This document shows positions 23,999-35,605 of a DNA stretch of 64,000 nucleotides, piece by piece. The DNA is taken from contig OY992540.1 of NCBI GenBank assembly GCA_963921195.1, positions 57,854,844 to 57,918,843 of the forward strand, in the 5' to 3' direction. This stretch comes from Pegoplata infirma. Its lineage: Eukaryota; Arthropoda; Insecta; Diptera; Anthomyiidae. Each line of letters opens with the position of its first letter. The first letter of the stretch is position 1. The notes below the pieces were generated by a model, which worked only from the letters and a program-made list of their open reading frames with translations, was not told the DNA's origin and ran no database searches. The position numbers and the translations under genes are program-made.

Positions 23999-25649
23999 TG
24001 AGGCATTTCACACCAAATGTCCCGGTACAGATAAACATATGTCCCGTGAATTTCTGAATGTGTTGTATGAGTAGCCCTATATGTAACTAAGAAAATTGCG
24101 ATTTTTGTTTTTCAGTTTTTCAAAAACTGGACTTAGGAGGCGTGGTCAAATATTGGAAAAATGGTAAAATTTTGTCGAGTTACCTTGTTTAAATATTTAT
24201 CAAATTAAAACGGAATGCACCTCAATCTCAAAAATTTACATTCTTGTATAGTTTTGTATAGGCTATAGATTAAGCTTTTTTCTTTTAAAAATTTTCAGAA
24301 CCCGTTCTGAAATTTACCATTTTTTGAAAAAAGGAAATTTATCAAATTCCCGGCCACTTTTTTCCATTTTTGAAAAAGCTTGGATGCCTGTAGTGTAAAA
24401 AAACTATATAAGAATGTAAATTTTTGAGATTATGGTGCATTCCGTTTTAATGTGATAAATATTTAATCAAGGCAACTCGCCACAAATTTGACCATTTTTC
24501 CAATATTTGACCACGCCTCCTAAGCCCAGTTTTTGAAAAATTGAAAAACCAAAAACGCAATTTTCTAAGTTCCATATAGGGCTACCCATACAACCTATTC
24601 AGAAGTTTACGGTACACTGATAGAAAAACGCTTCATATCACTAATAAATGGAACTCATTAACGTTGTGTCATTACAACAATGAAATATTTGATATGCTGA
24701 ATGAAATTTCATACATATTGTGCTAGATTTTTAATAATTTTGTTTCATTAGATTTCGTAGTTTCATTAAAAAATTTCATTAAGTTTTGTTTACAAAATTC
24801 GTTTTTTTTTACACCTGTCGTGTCGCGTCTGTTTAGTCTGTTAGTTTACGCGCGAAAAAAACAGCTGATCAGAGCGTGATTACTTTTTTTTTTTAATTTT
24901 TATACGAAGTTTAAAATTAAATGTTGTTGTTAATTATAAGTATTTATTTATAAGTATTTATAAAAGCAAATGTTATAATACAATTTGGTGTAACAAAACT
25001 GACTGAAATCTATAGATAAAATAAAAAATATATGAAAGTTTTTTTTTAACTTGGTTATTTAGTGATTTTTTCAGACTTTTTTATAAAATTTGATTTTTTC
25101 AGACTTTTTTATAAAATTTGAAATAAAAAGTAAGTTATTATTTTATATTTACTAAATTCGTGCTGTTTAATATTAGTTCGTAGTTTTAATTATGTTTTAC
25201 AACTTAAGGTTGGAGTAAAGTTTTGTGCGAGAAAACTAAGTGAAACCCATTTTTTATTATTTTTAATTCTATGAAAAGATCGTTTCATTTAATTTTAAAA
25301 ATAAAAGTAGTACTTATTCAATGAAAGTATTTCATTTCAAAAATAAAAGTAGGATTTATTTAATGAAAGTATTCCATAAGAATTAAATACTTTTTTCATT
25401 AAAGTAATGAAAAATTTTCATAAAATACAATTTATATTTTGTATGAACAATTTTTGTTATTTTAATGAAACTTGTTCTTGCAATTCCATTTTATGATACC
25501 TATTTCTTTAATTCAATGAAACCCTACATAGGTTCCTTTTTAACATAATTTTTCTTAACATTAATGTAGATTTTCATTATTGTCATGTACAAATTTCTAT
25601 TACTGTAGACATGTTTTTTTTCGCTGGACATTTGGTGTGGAATGCCTCA
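23999..25649. mobile_element. Palindromic element A, copy 4, carrying insert N
   Basis: Complete ends: TGAGGCATTTCACACCAAATG at 23999 and TTTGGTGTGGAATGCCTCA ending 25649, flanked by TA on both sides. It sits in the TACTTTTT array. The hairpin middle seen in other copies is shortened to about 24355-24400, so this is a deletion variant. Near the right end it is split by insert N. Confidence 0.75.
24615..25605. mobile_element. TA-flanked MITE-like element N
   Basis: Inserted in the right arm of A4: the arm stops at TTTACGGTA and resumes TAGACATGTTTTTTTTCGC. Ends are CACTGATAGAAA and the inverse TTTCTATTACTG, with TA on each side, fitting a TA duplication. The interior is rich in TTTCATTAA/TTAATGAAA in both directions and has no coding frame. 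A CGCGAAAAAAACAGCTGATCAG patch at 24850 is less AT-rich. Confidence 0.65.
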
Positions 25650-25800
25650 TATACACTTTTTATAAAAAAAGTCTCATTTATTCTGCACTTCTTATAGAAA
25701 GTATTTTTGGATACTTTTAAAAACTGCTGTCCTATTTTGGCTCCTTGTTTTCAAAAACTTCTGTTTTTTGTTACTTTTTACAATTTCTAAGATTGGTGCT
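25650..25800. repeat. Continuation of the TACTTTTT array
   Basis: CTTTTTATAAAAAAAGT and TTTGGATACTTTTA units resume directly after A4, showing that A4 landed in a pre-existing array. Confidence 0.65.
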
Positions 25801-27329
25801 ACAATTTCTTCAATGAATGTATTTTTGGTTTTAAATCCCTTTTCCGATGGTTAAGATCAAATCCACATTAATTTTAAATTTTTTTTGACTTAGTATTGTA
25901 AAAATAAAGTACATGTAAACTTTAAGGTTTCATTTGTAATTTTAATAACATCGATGTGTAGTTTAAAATTTGCTTAATGGCAACACTGTAGCGCACCCAA
26001 ATTTATATAAAATTGTAATTTATTACCCCTATGTGTGTTACCTTACCAACAACTTCATTCATAAATCTCCTAATCTCTCTCTCCTCTATCTACACAAAAA
26101 CGTGTTTATTTTTCTCATCTCTTTAGTTTTATTCTCCCTTTGTTATCTGTTTTCACATTTTTTTTTCTTATTGTTTAAGTAGACGCCCCACTGTGCATGT
26201 GTGCAAAACAACCAATTGCAGCCTTGCCAGCACAAACCTATAATTATAACGATGGCCGCTTAACAACAAGGTCCACTATATATATTTGTCTCTTTTAAAC
26301 TAATGGACATTTTCTATATTGCCTTAATAACCCCTGTTTCCGGTTTGTGTGTATGTTGCTTTATGACACCCCCTCTCTTACTCTCTTTCTCATCTCTTTT
26401 TTTTTTTTTTTTTTGATTCATTTCCCTCTCTTTACAGCTTTTCTCCTTTTATCTTTTTCTTATCCTTTTTTTTGGATTTTTTTGTTTATTTTAATTTCTT
26501 TTAGCTTTTTATTACACTTTATTAACATTTTATTTAGTTTTTTTTATATTTTTTTTTATTATCCATGTTTTATTATTAAAGGTTTAAGTTAAATATTTAT
26601 TTAGTACACTTTCTATAATTTATGGTTTTTATATGACTTTGTCTTTTTTTTACTTTTAGGTTTTTTAAATTTCATTCAATATCATGTCCTTGTTTTATAT
26701 GTCCTTTTGTTATATGTGGACAATGTCAAATTGTGGCTGTGGGGATTTTATTCTATAGGAATTGATTATTTTTTATGACACGTGGGCTTTCTATTAGGGG
26801 TTATAGATTTTTTTTTTCAAAACTACACTCAGAAGATGAATTCTTAAAAAAATTTATAAAACAACTTTCAGTGTGAATTTAAACTATCAAATTTTAAGCC
26901 GATTTTTTTTTTGTTGAAATAAATATTTTAACTAAATACTCTCTCAATCAGTTTTAGAAAAAGATTCTGTAGTTCTGATTCTGTTTGCTATATTTTTCTG
27001 AAATTATTTCTCTTTTTTTAATTATTAATTCTTTCCATTTTTGTGAAATTAAAACTAAAAATTGGCAAAATGTAAAAAAATCAGCAGATGATATTGTTAA
27101 TTTTACAAAATATTTAATATCCTGTTTTCATGAAAATTTTTAAAGTTTTAACCTTTTGACAAAAAAAAATAAAAATTTTCCTTAAAAACATCATATTGAG
27201 GGCGAATATTCAAAACTTGCTATGTATCTGCATAGTGAAAATTGATTAGGGGATCAAAAGAACTGTTATTTTTAGTTTATTCTAAGAGTTGTTTTTAATA
27301 TTTTTTCTACAATATATTTAAAATACATT
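25801..27329. other. AT- and pyrimidine-rich sequence, no gene seen
   Basis: Between 26030 and 26590 the plus strand is strongly C/T-rich with long T runs; the 81-codon hydrophobic frame at 26347-26592 is a by-product. A CTCTCTTTACAG at about 26428-26439 looks like a splice acceptor, but no coding sequence follows. The part 26160-26290 (GTGTGCAAAACAACCAATTGCAGCC) is less AT-rich and unassigned. Confidence 0.45.
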
Positions 27330-27492
27330 CAGCCTTACCATAGAAAAATAAAATATATTTAAAATCAGCTTTTAATTTTATTTCTATACAAATTGTTTTT
27401 GTTTTTAAAATCGACTTTCAAAAAATGTATCGAAAATTTGAAATTTAAAAGCTTTATGCTTTTGTTAAAATAGACTTTTTGTTTTCTTGTGG
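27330..27492 (+). repeat. Dispersed repeat E, copy 2
   Basis: Matches 6190-6350 in reverse, from CAGCCTTACCATAGAAAAATA to TTAAAATAGACTTTTTGTT. The two copies are similar enough to look like recent members of one family. Confidence 0.65.
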
Positions 27493-27734
27493 TAAGGGCC
27501 ATTGTTTTTGAAATAATATTTCAGTTAAAATTTAGTTTAATAGATGATAACTAATTCAGTGAACACATTTCAAAAACTCACTTTCGAAAATATTGCAGAT
27601 AGCATGTTTTAAATATTTGCCCTCGATATCAAAAAAATTAACATTTTAAAAACTTATTTTTTTAAAAACTTATAAAATTTAATGAAAAAAATTACTTCAA
27701 ACTGTTTCTGTAAAATGATCATCATAATCAGTTT
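27493..27734. other. AT-rich spacer, nothing recognised
   Basis: No gene or repeat ends recognised. The neighbours are repeat E on the left and a HINE-like element on the right. Confidence 0.45.
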
Positions 27735-28977
27735 TTTTTTTATATCCTCCAATTACAAGGAAAGTCCCATAGTGTCACCATCCGATATTTATGAAATTTG
27801 GATACGTTATTCAGAATAAAAATTTATTCGAAAAGTATTTTTTCCAAAACTTTCGTTATCTTAAGTACTTGAGGAAAAAAATATTAAAGGGAGTCGTGTC
27901 CGAAATTCTGTTATTTATCATGGAATGCCCCGTATATTATTGATAAGTGATCCATTATAAGACATTCTACCGAAAGCCGTCTGTCTATTGAAATGGCGAT
28001 CACGGTCGGAATAAAACATATACTGTTAATTAGAGCTGTCAATCCCGAATCCCGAAATCCCGGGATTTTTGTCATAAAAAGAATCCCCAATCCCGGGATT
28101 TTTAAGCTCAAATTCCGGGATTTTTGATATATTAAAAATGTATGAGAATTTATTTTTAACAATACCACTTTGTTCAATTACACAGCTCAACAAGAAAATG
28201 CGTATTGGATTCTGGTTAGTGATTTGGATAGTGTCTGTTGCGCTGATTCCAAATCCGGAGCCCAAATTTGTCTATCACGTCAGGATTTTGAAAAATTCGC
28301 GGTTAAAGTTACAAAAAAGGGCATTTTTGACCCTTTTTAAAACCTTATAAAATAAGATTCTGACATGCAAATGACTTGGTATCAAGCTCATTCGAAAGCC
28401 TGTAATTTTCTCTTAAAGATAAGATAAAATGTTCTAAAAATTTAATTTTCTAAAATGGTAAAAAAATCATTAGCAAAAAACCTTCCATTTTTCAATATTT
28501 AGTTTATTTACACAGTGTTTTTAACAAATTTAAGCCACAGTTTGCAGGTTTTGGTAAACATTTTCTAAAAACCAAAACTTTGATCGAATTGCGCCTCGGG
28601 TAAATTTAATTCCATTGACCTCAAATTTGAACCACATAAGTTTTAGGTCTAGGACAATAGAAATTTTCCGGGACGTTCAAAATTGGAAGAAAAACTTTTT
28701 TAAAACAAAAAAAAAAAATCCAAATCTAATGTATTATATTATTACATTTCCCCATTAAATGTTTTTATTAATTTAAGTTTTCTTTAAATTTGTTTTAAAA
28801 TTATACAGAGCAACAACCAAAATCGGAATGGGATAAAACCAAAAGCAAAAAAAAGTTGTCATTTTCCATAACAAACCCCTCAAGGCTCTTTTAGATCATT
28901 GCTAAATATTTAATATTGAAAACTGCATAAGTGGCATATACTTAATTTTTTAATTGCTTTTAAATAACAATAAGAAT

Positions 28978-30112
28978 TAGAGTTTGCAAATAATCGAGAT
29001 ATTTCATAATCGCGATTACGATTAAAAAAATTGCCGTTAATCGCGATTATCGATTAATCGAATTTTTTAAATAATTTGTGCAATAGCTTTAAATTTTTTT
29101 TTTTTTTAAATTTATATTTTAGAACGTACGAAAACAAAATGTCTGCGGGGTCGTGTCGAAATACCTGCCGATGGCCAGTGAAGAGCAAATTGTAAAAAAA
29201 AAATATTAAAAAATTTTACAAGACATCATAAGTCGGCAACCAGCGGTCAAAGTATGAAAAAAATTACGTTGTCATTAAATGTTTGTAGTTTATATAAAAA
29301 GTTTTACGTTTTGTCGTTTTCATAAGAAAAAACAATGGTTTAACGTTCAGTTTTTTAAATGACTATTTCTGTTCTTTGTTTAAAAATAACAACATAAAAA
29401 ATAAATACTTTCATTAGCATTCAATTTTTAAAGTCATTTATTTTTGTTTTGTAAGTAAAAATAAGTTTTTCTTCTTTAATTCCTAATGATTTGTGTACGT
29501 TATTTTTTAAATTGTTGGCATTTTTAAGGAGAAATCATTAGTTTTAACCCCTTGTGTAGGTTATATTTTTGCAGAAAAAAAATTTAAAAAATTAGTGTCT
29601 GCCATAATGTAATTAATTGCAGAATCGATTCCCCAAAATTTTTGTTAACATTTTGTAAAAAATAATTCCATAGAAAAATTGTTAAAATAACCTACGAAAT
29701 AATTAATTTTTAATGTTTTCGTAGGTTTTTTTTTTTTTTTTTTCAATTTGTTCAGTGTTATTTATAATTAGTGGGATGGTTTTTAATTGATTTATCACTT
29801 GTTTTAAATGTGTTGTTCATTTGTTCCAGATAATCGATTCCAGAACGCATCATATCCTACAATCGATTCTACTTAACATTATAAAATCAATGATTTTGGT
29901 TTGAAATTGTCCCGAAAGTTATGTTTTTTAGAGTAAAATTCAAAATGGGTTTCAACAAATTTTGGAACTGATTTAAATTCGTTATAAAAACAGTGAGTTT
30001 TATAGAAAATTTTTAATCGTAATCGAATGATTTTTTTGTCGATTACGATTACGATTAATTGGCACGATTAATCGCGATTACGATTACGATTTTAATCGTT
30101 TTACAAACTCTA
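28978..30112. mobile_element. hAT-like element B, copy 1, nested in X1
   Basis: TIR TAGAGTTTGCAAA at the left; TTTTACAAACTCTA at the right. The flanks ATAAGAAT and AGAGGAAT (28970-28977, 30113-30120) agree at six of eight bases, a decayed 8-bp TSD. Subterminal repeats are AATCGCGATTA and ATCGTAATCG. It is the same family as 38308-40158, in inverse orientation. A short region at 29130-29260 also occurs there and may descend from the N-terminal zinc-finger part of a transposase, but it is too decayed to be sure. Confidence 0.75.
29264..29822 (+). mobile_element. Repeat C, copy 2, nested in B1
   Basis: Similar to 10822-11632 from GTCATTAAATGTTTGTAGTTT to TTATCACTTGTTTTAAATGTG. The tRNA-like part survives only in pieces (TAGTGTCTGCCATAATGTAAT, AATCGATTCCCC). 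The other B copy at 38-40 kb lacks it, so this is a later insertion into B1. Confidence 0.6.
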
Positions 30113-30119
30113 AGAGGAA

Positions 30120-30245
30120 TAATTAGAAATAATTTTTTTAATAATTTCGTTGTAGCGAAATCGACCCAAGAGTTTTCGTGGGAATCAAACCCACGACTTC
30201 CTGCTTAATAGGCTAGCACGCTACCAACTAACACACAGTAGCCCC
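30120..30245 (-). mobile_element. tRNA-derived SINE-like sequence
   Basis: On the minus strand it has an A box (TTAGTTGGTAGCGTG, 30219-30233) and a B box (GGTTTGATTCC, 30181-30191). The B box lies in a perfect T-arm, GTGGG-loop-CCCAC. The 5' start GGCTACTGTGTG has no complementary 3' strand, so there is no acceptor stem. A tail of TCGATTTCGCTACAACG and A/T follows. This suggests the head of a tRNA-derived SINE instead of a tRNA gene. Confidence 0.55.
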
Positions 30246-30599
30246 TTAACATGCACAATAAAATTGAAACATAAAGAGTCTACTATTTTTTTACTTTTAT
30301 AATCAAAGAAATGTAATCCCGAAAAATCCCGGAATACCGAAAAATCCCGGGATCCCAAAAATCCCGTGATCCAGAAAAATCCCGGGATCCCGGGATTTCG
30401 ATTTTCAAATCCCGAATCCAGGGATTTTAAAAAACCGATCCCGTTTGACTGCCCTACTGTTAATATGAAATTTAACAGTTTTATTTGTTGTTTTCCGCGC
30501 AGTTTGGTGTTGCACTTGAGCGATATTGTTTAAGCGATTCAAAAGTTATGAACTAAAATGTAAGGACACCTTGAAATTGTTAGTACATTTCACACAGGA

Positions 30600-31030
30600 A
30601 CAAATATGGCGAAAAAAATTTTGAGGAATCACTTGTTTAAATTCCAAAAAAAACATTTGAATAATTTTTTTAATTGACACAATTAAAAATTTACTCAAAA
30701 GCTTTTAAAAAAATTTAAGTAAATAATTTAATTGATTTTTTAAAGTTATTTTTATTCTCTTAATTTTTAGAATTCTCATTTAGTTTATAATTTTTTGTAT
30801 ATGTATATAAAAGTTTGAAATCATCTTTATGAAATTTGTATACGACTTTCATAAATATATTTGATCAAGTTTGAAAAAAAAAAATATTTTTTGTAAAAAA
30901 AGGGTTTTTTTTTGTAAAAAAAATGTGAAACTTTTTTTTCTTTAAAAAAAAAATAAATTGATAAATTTTGAGTAAATTTTTACTTGACACAATTAAAAAC
31001 CTAATTTAAAAAAACGAAAAACTTTGAGTA
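30600..31030. mobile_element. MITE-like element G, copy 3 (decayed)
   Basis: Shares with G1 the order TTTTTTAATTGACACAATTAAAAATTTACTC, TTTTTTGTATA.GTATAT.AAAGTTTG, AAGTTTGAAAAAAA (longest shared strings here are under 20 bases each once mismatches are counted). Terminal CACAGAAAAAA motifs are no longer recognisable. Confidence 0.45.
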
Positions 31031-32302
31031 AAGACAAGAAACAGAAGAAAAAAGAAAAAGGGAGAGAATAAAAGAATAAATAAAAATGATTTTACTGAGA
31101 GAAACAATATTCAAAGTCTATAAAATGTTCTGATATTTGTTTAAGAACCTAAAAACTTTCCTTGCAAAAAATGTTTCGACTTTAGATTTTATCTATACTA
31201 AAAATAAAAATGATTCTTTCTTTATCATTTAAAACGGAGATTGTTTTCTGGACTAATATAACAGAATCGGAATTCTACTAAAGATTTTTTTATTGAAAAC
31301 TCGAAAATTTTTGCAAAAGAAAAATATTTTACCAGAATTTAAAAAATTTTCGTTAGAAAAATTCTTTAAATTTAAAAATTTTGTTACTTGTTAGAACTTA
31401 ATAATTTTTCTCAAAAAAATATATTTCAGATATTAAAAACATTCAATTTTATAATCTGATTTTTGTCCCTACGAATAATGTATTAGAATCTGATAGTTAT
31501 GTCTACTCCACTTGTACCACAGAGTGACTTTGTTAAAAGAAATCGGATCAGTCCTTCTTGTAGTCCCCCTTCATACCAACCACTCGATATTTACATAAAT
31601 CTCTAAAAATTCATGAAAGTTGAAAAGTTGGATATTTACATAAATCTCTAAAAATTCATGAAAGTTGAAAAATTGGATATCTACATAAATCTCTAAAAAT
31701 TCATGAAAGTTGGAAATGTTTTTTGTTAAAATTTTGTTTGTAGCTGTTAAACATGTACTTTGGTAACCTTATCAAATTTGTTTGTAGTTGGACCATTTCT
31801 GAACTTAGTTCCCTTATGAAAAATTCCGCCCGATATTAAGTTAAATCGGTTTATTGGCAACAAAAACATGCCTATTTCACTCAAATTTCGTTTGTATGAG
31901 TTTTTAAGCTTATTAAAGATCTAACAAGATCCATGTTTGGACTTGGGACCCATTTTCCGGAAAACATTGGTGTAGGGTATTATATGGTCTGTCTTGAGGA
32001 CTATAATTTTGTTACGTGTTTTTTTTAAAGAAAAGACAGGCGATACCATCTGGCTAAGTTTTTAAGATATCGTCATTTTAAATTTTTTTGAAAATATATT
32101 TATCCTCAATTAAAAAAAAAAATGTTGTCCACCTAGATTGGCCAAATGTCGCACTGTGGGGAGTTCAGATGAATACGCTGAAAATAATAACAAACGGCCA
32201 AACTTTTCGGTTGTTTTGATAAATTCATTCGTTTTCAAAAATTTCGCTAATACAAACTTATGTTTCAGCAGAGCCACGTTTTCCGCAGAATCAAATAAAA
32301 TT
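31031..32302. other. AT-rich sequence with a 45-bp triple repeat, no gene
   Basis: Degenerate GAAAATTT motifs to about 31490 resemble the CTATAG arrays but lack the core. From 31500 the sequence is somewhat less AT-rich (CAGTCCTTCTTGTAGTCCCC, GGACTTGGGACCCATTTTCC) yet open in no frame for long. No element ends were found. Confidence 0.45.
31586..31715 (+). repeat. 45-bp tandem repeat, three copies
   Basis: Units start at 31586, 31631 and 31676, each beginning GATATYTACATAAATCTC and containing AAAATTCATGAAAGTTG. They differ at only a few positions, so the array is recent. Confidence 0.9.
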
Positions 32303-32614
32303 AAAAAAGAATTAAAGAAAATAAAAATTTCCCGGGATTCCCGGAAAATCAAAAAAAAGTCCGGGAATTCCCAAACACTTTCTATGACCCAAAATACTTA
32401 AATACATTCAGTATAATTGTTCCCTAATCCAATACAACCATATTAACACATACTGCTTCTTAGCACAAGTTTTGATTTCTTCTTAATTTTGTTTGGGCTA
32501 TTTAAGTATCACATACATTTGTATTCATTCAACTTCAACTGATTGTGAGTAGTAAGTAGTAGCTTTATAAACAGCATGAAATTTAAAATCTTAAAACATA
32601 TCATAACAACAATA
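32303..32614 (+). repeat. Direct duplication, left copy
   Basis: About 310 bases repeated in the same direction at 33485-33822, from AAGAATTAAAGAAAATAAAA to AACAACAATA. Shared landmarks include TCCGGGAATTCCCAAACAC, CCTAATCCAATACAACCATA and TTTTGTTTGGGCTATTTAAG. The right copy has about 40 extra bases after GACCCAAAATA. The spacer holds element L, palindrome A5 and a HINE remnant. Confidence 0.85.
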
Positions 32615-33102
32615 CCCAGCAAAAATTGGCATTACTAGTAATGGGTTTTGTAATCCGAAACAGATGTTAATAAGTAGTTACTTATTGAATGAAACACTAA
32701 TTATTTTAACAAGGGCGTGAGACAAAAATAACTAGTGAAGAGTATGGAGATAAATAAGTAGTTACTGCCTCGGATTACAAATAAGGAGTAAAAACCCATT
32801 ACCAATAAGAAGTAAAATAATTAGTTAATTAAAACTTTTAAATTTAACTTGTTTTTACTAAAACTTAAAAATTGCGTAATTTTTATTAAGTTTTTAACTA
32901 CTTTTTATTTTAATTGAATTGTAAAGGTTAAAAACTGCACAAGTGCAAGAAGATATTATTACTTAGAGGTGCTTTTATAACATATTACTGAGAAGTAGTT
33001 ACTTTTGGGCCTAAAATAATGTTAATGGTAATGGGTACTCATTATAAATAATGTATTTGGTAATGATTACTTTTCACAACTCATTACCATGTTTTTGCTG
33101 GG
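32615..33102. mobile_element. MITE-like element L with TIR CCCAGCAAAAA
   Basis: Ends CCCAGCAAAAA and TTTTTGCTGGG are perfect 11-bp inverted repeats. The interior repeats ATTACT, TAATGGGT and AAGTAGTTACT in both directions. There is no coding frame. A TSD could not be read with certainty because the right flank is a truncated A element. Confidence 0.6.
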
Positions 33103-33454
33103 ATTAATTGCATAAATATTCCTCATTCGCAACGTTAAAACGAAGAACGGGTTCTGAAAATTTTCCAAAAAAAAATTTTTTGATCGATAGCCCATAGAAA
33201 ACTATATAAGAATGTAAATTTTTGAGATTGTGGTGCATTCCGTTTTAATGTGATAAATATTTAATCAAGGCAAGTCGCCACAAATTTGACCATTTTTCCA
33301 ATATTTGACCACGCCTCCTAAGCCCAGTTTTTGAAAAATTGAAAAACCAAAAAAGCAATTTTCTAAGTTCCATATAGGGCTATACATACAACCTATTCAG
33401 AAGTTTACGGTACACGTGTTTTTTTTCGCTGGACATTTGGTGTGGAATGCCTCA
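33103..33454 (-). mobile_element. Palindromic element A, copy 5 (right arm only)
   Basis: Keeps a bit of the centre (CATAAATATTCCTCATTCGC) and then the right arm from ACGGGTTCTGAAAATTTTCC to TTTGGTGTGGAATGCCTCA. It is directly followed by TATACCCTCTATCACTAAGTGGAGGGTATAAAAA, a HINE end in which the A element had landed. Confidence 0.7.
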
Positions 33455-33484
33455 TATACCCTCTATCACTAAGTGGAGGGTATA

Positions 33485-33822
33485 AAAAGAATTAAAGAAA
33501 ATAAAAATTTCCTGGGATTCCCGGAAAATCAAAAAAAGTCCGGGAATTCCCAAACACTATCTACGACCCAAAATAAATCTTACGTGTCTCGGCGTTTTGG
33601 TATGTCAATTTCACGTACTTACAGCGTAATTTTCCCCTAATCCAATACAACCATATAAACACATACTGATTCTTAGCACAAGTTTTGATTTCTTCTTAAT
33701 TTTGTTTGGGCTATTTAAGTATCACATACTTTTTGTATTCATTCAACTTTAACTGAGTAGTAAGTAGTAGCATTATAAACAGCATGAAATTTAAAATCTT
33801 AAAACATATCTAACAACAATAA
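33485..33822 (+). repeat. Direct duplication, right copy
   Basis: Second copy of 32303-32614. After GACCCAAAATA it has an additional AATCTTACGTGTCTCGGCG stretch absent from the left copy, so the copies have diverged by an insertion or deletion as well as point changes. No open frame is conserved between them. Confidence 0.85.
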
Positions 33823-35062
33823 TAGCACTCAACATGATGTGGTTTTGTGTGGTTTTCGTCTTGTGTTCAGCAAACAAAATTTTTCATTTTTCTAAAATTT
33901 TTCATTCGGGAAAACTTTTTTTTCTTTTTTGATTTTGATTTGTTTCTTGTAAAAGAGACTCATGCCACTTCGTTTTTTTTTTTTTTTAGTTTTTCTTATA
34001 TGGCAGCATTCACATACATATCTTCTACACATGCGGAGTTAAACTACGCCTCTTGGGCCCACCTCAATCACCCAGTTGGAAAATTTAGTGGTCTTTATGT
34101 TGTTGTTTTTATTTTTCTGCCTTATGGTGGCAAAAAGATTTGTTGCTTATGATCTCTTTTACCAATTGTCTGTGTAAAAGCAAATCTAAGATTAGTTGCA
34201 ATTTTCATTGTTTGTCAGAGTGTGTGAGGTTTTCTTACATAGTACGTGTCTATGTGAAACTGGCGCTTGATTTGCTATATATATATTTATTGTTTGGGTT
34301 ACTGGAAAAACCACCTCCTCCTCCTTTGGCCATATTCATGATGTGTATGATTTTCTAGTTAAGATTTTTTTTCATGCCTTCTTTCTTAGCTTTAGTACAA
34401 AGAAGTTAGCTAATTTTCTTTTCTATTTTTGTTGAGGTTATGTTTAAGTGTGAGTATTTTTCTTTGATTATTGTTTGATATATGCTGAGGGCTTTAAACA
34501 CGTGCTGTAATAAGTTATTTTCAATGTACATTAGGCTGGATTCAAAAAAATTTTGGAGATCGTTTTTGGAACCGAAATACTTGGCCGAGCAAAATGAAAT
34601 TTTTGGTCGTTAATGAGACAACAAAATGAAATGAAAATAAAAACAAAATGGTTTCTATGTAAATTCTTTTTCCAACGTCCGATTTTCAAATCAAAAGCGT
34701 TTTCGAATTTAAATCTGATTAAGCTAAAAATTAAACAAAATATATTTTTCCATCCATTCACAACCGTTTTTGAAAAACGAAAAATGCTAAAATCAACCCG
34801 GCCTAAAATTCACTGAAGAAATGAGATAGTTTTTAAAAGATTTTAGTACATACACTGTTTTTAAAATTGCTTCAAATACTGTGAAGTTTACCAAGATTGA
34901 AAATATTAGAATGGTATGAAATTAATTGATGTTGGAAAATATTTTTTTTATGCGACTCTTAAGTCTTCAAAATCACTTTATGGACTTCTTATCAGAAGCC
35001 TGCGCTCGCCAATTTAATTAGCGACGTCGGCTGACATAAAAAAAAAATTGGTGGCAGCTCAA
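33823..35062. other. Unassigned sequence, no gene supported
   Basis: Contains less AT-rich patches (33995-34090, with TATGGCAGCATTCACATAC and CTTGGGCCCACCTCAATC; 34300-34330, CCTCCTCCTCC). Frames of 101 and 72 codons cover them but look like translated simple sequence. No transposon ends were recognised, so part of this may be unique host DNA. A GCGCTCGCC..GGCGACGTCGG-like patch at 35000 is unassigned. Confidence 0.4.
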
Positions 35063-35591
35063 AAAAAAATACCCGTTAAAGAACTAAACCCACCTTTGAA
35101 AAAGTCGTCAAACACCAACTGGATAATAGAGGAGGATCTCTTTCCCATTTTATTATTTTGACATATCAGGAAAAAAAGAGCTAAGTACCGTCCTTTCAAA
35201 ACTTTATCCTCAATATCATTTAAAATTTTCAACAAAATATTTTGATTTTCAAAGATTTTGAAAGAACACTATTCACATCCTTTTTCCTGAAATGGCACAA
35301 TAAAAATGCCTGCGAATTTTGTACTCTTGCCCAAAACATTAAATCATGATAATGTTTTGCGGAAGATTTGGGTGTACTTGCCAAAGCAAATTTTTTTAGA
35401 AAAAATAATGTTATATTACTTTGCTATTCCATTCAAAACGAATTGAAATATCAGTTGAGGACCCCATTAAAAAACCAAAAGAGCTGTACATTTCGTAAGT
35501 GAGTTCAAAAAATAAGTGCAAAAAAGTATTTTTACATTCTGGAGAGTATAAAAGATTCGGCACCAAAGAATATACCACTCTCACTTGTTTT
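35063..35591 (+). mobile_element. HINE-like element 5, 5'-truncated
   Basis: Contains CCATTCAAAACGAATTGAAATATC and GAGGACCCCATTAAA from the HINE core, then GGAGAGTATAAAAGATTCGG and the terminus ACTCTCACTTGTTTTA at 35577-35591. The stem-loop has decayed (ATTCGGCACCAAAGAAT). Confidence 0.5.
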
Positions 35592-35605
35592 ATATACATT
35601 TGATA

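Larger units (their letters stand above)
28031..30456. mobile_element. hAT-like element X, copy 1 (2.4 kb with inserts)
   Basis: Ends TAGAGCTGTCAATCCCG and (inverse) TAGGGCAGTCAAACGGGAT. The exact 8-bp TSD CTGTTAAT lies at 28023-28030 and 30457-30464. Subterminal regions are packed with AATCCCGGGATT and TCGGGATT motifs on both sides, possible transposase-binding sites. Without its inserts it is about 1.2 kb and has no transposase. The same family occurs at 57336-58692 with a different exact TSD, which confirms the ends. It contains hAT element B1 and an SINE-like piece. Confidence 0.85.
27735..30590 (+). mobile_element. HINE-like element 4, split by a hAT element
   Basis: The left part has TATATCCTCCAATTACAAGG and ATAGTGTCACCATCCGAT as in element 2, then ATAAGACATTCT and CCGTCTGTC before CGGAATAAAACATA, all HINE core segments. 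It continues after the hAT insertion at 30465 with ATATGAAATTTAACAG. The 3' stem-loop is missing. Confidence 0.45.

Noticed and set aside
26347..26592. Hydrophobic 81-codon frame and a CTTTACAG splice-acceptor-like site
   Set aside because: Product of a polypyrimidine region; no coding exon follows the acceptor.
28138..28350. 70-codon frame inside hAT element X1 as a transposase
   Set aside because: No hAT motif such as the dimerisation region; too short; not conserved in X2.
30120..30245. Functional tRNA gene
   Set aside because: Good A and B boxes and T-arm, but no acceptor stem and an implausible anticodon loop; better read as a SINE head.
32303..33822. LTR retrotransposon with 310-base LTRs
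   Set aside because: The repeats lack TG..CA ends, primer-binding site and polypurine tract, and the interior is made of other elements.
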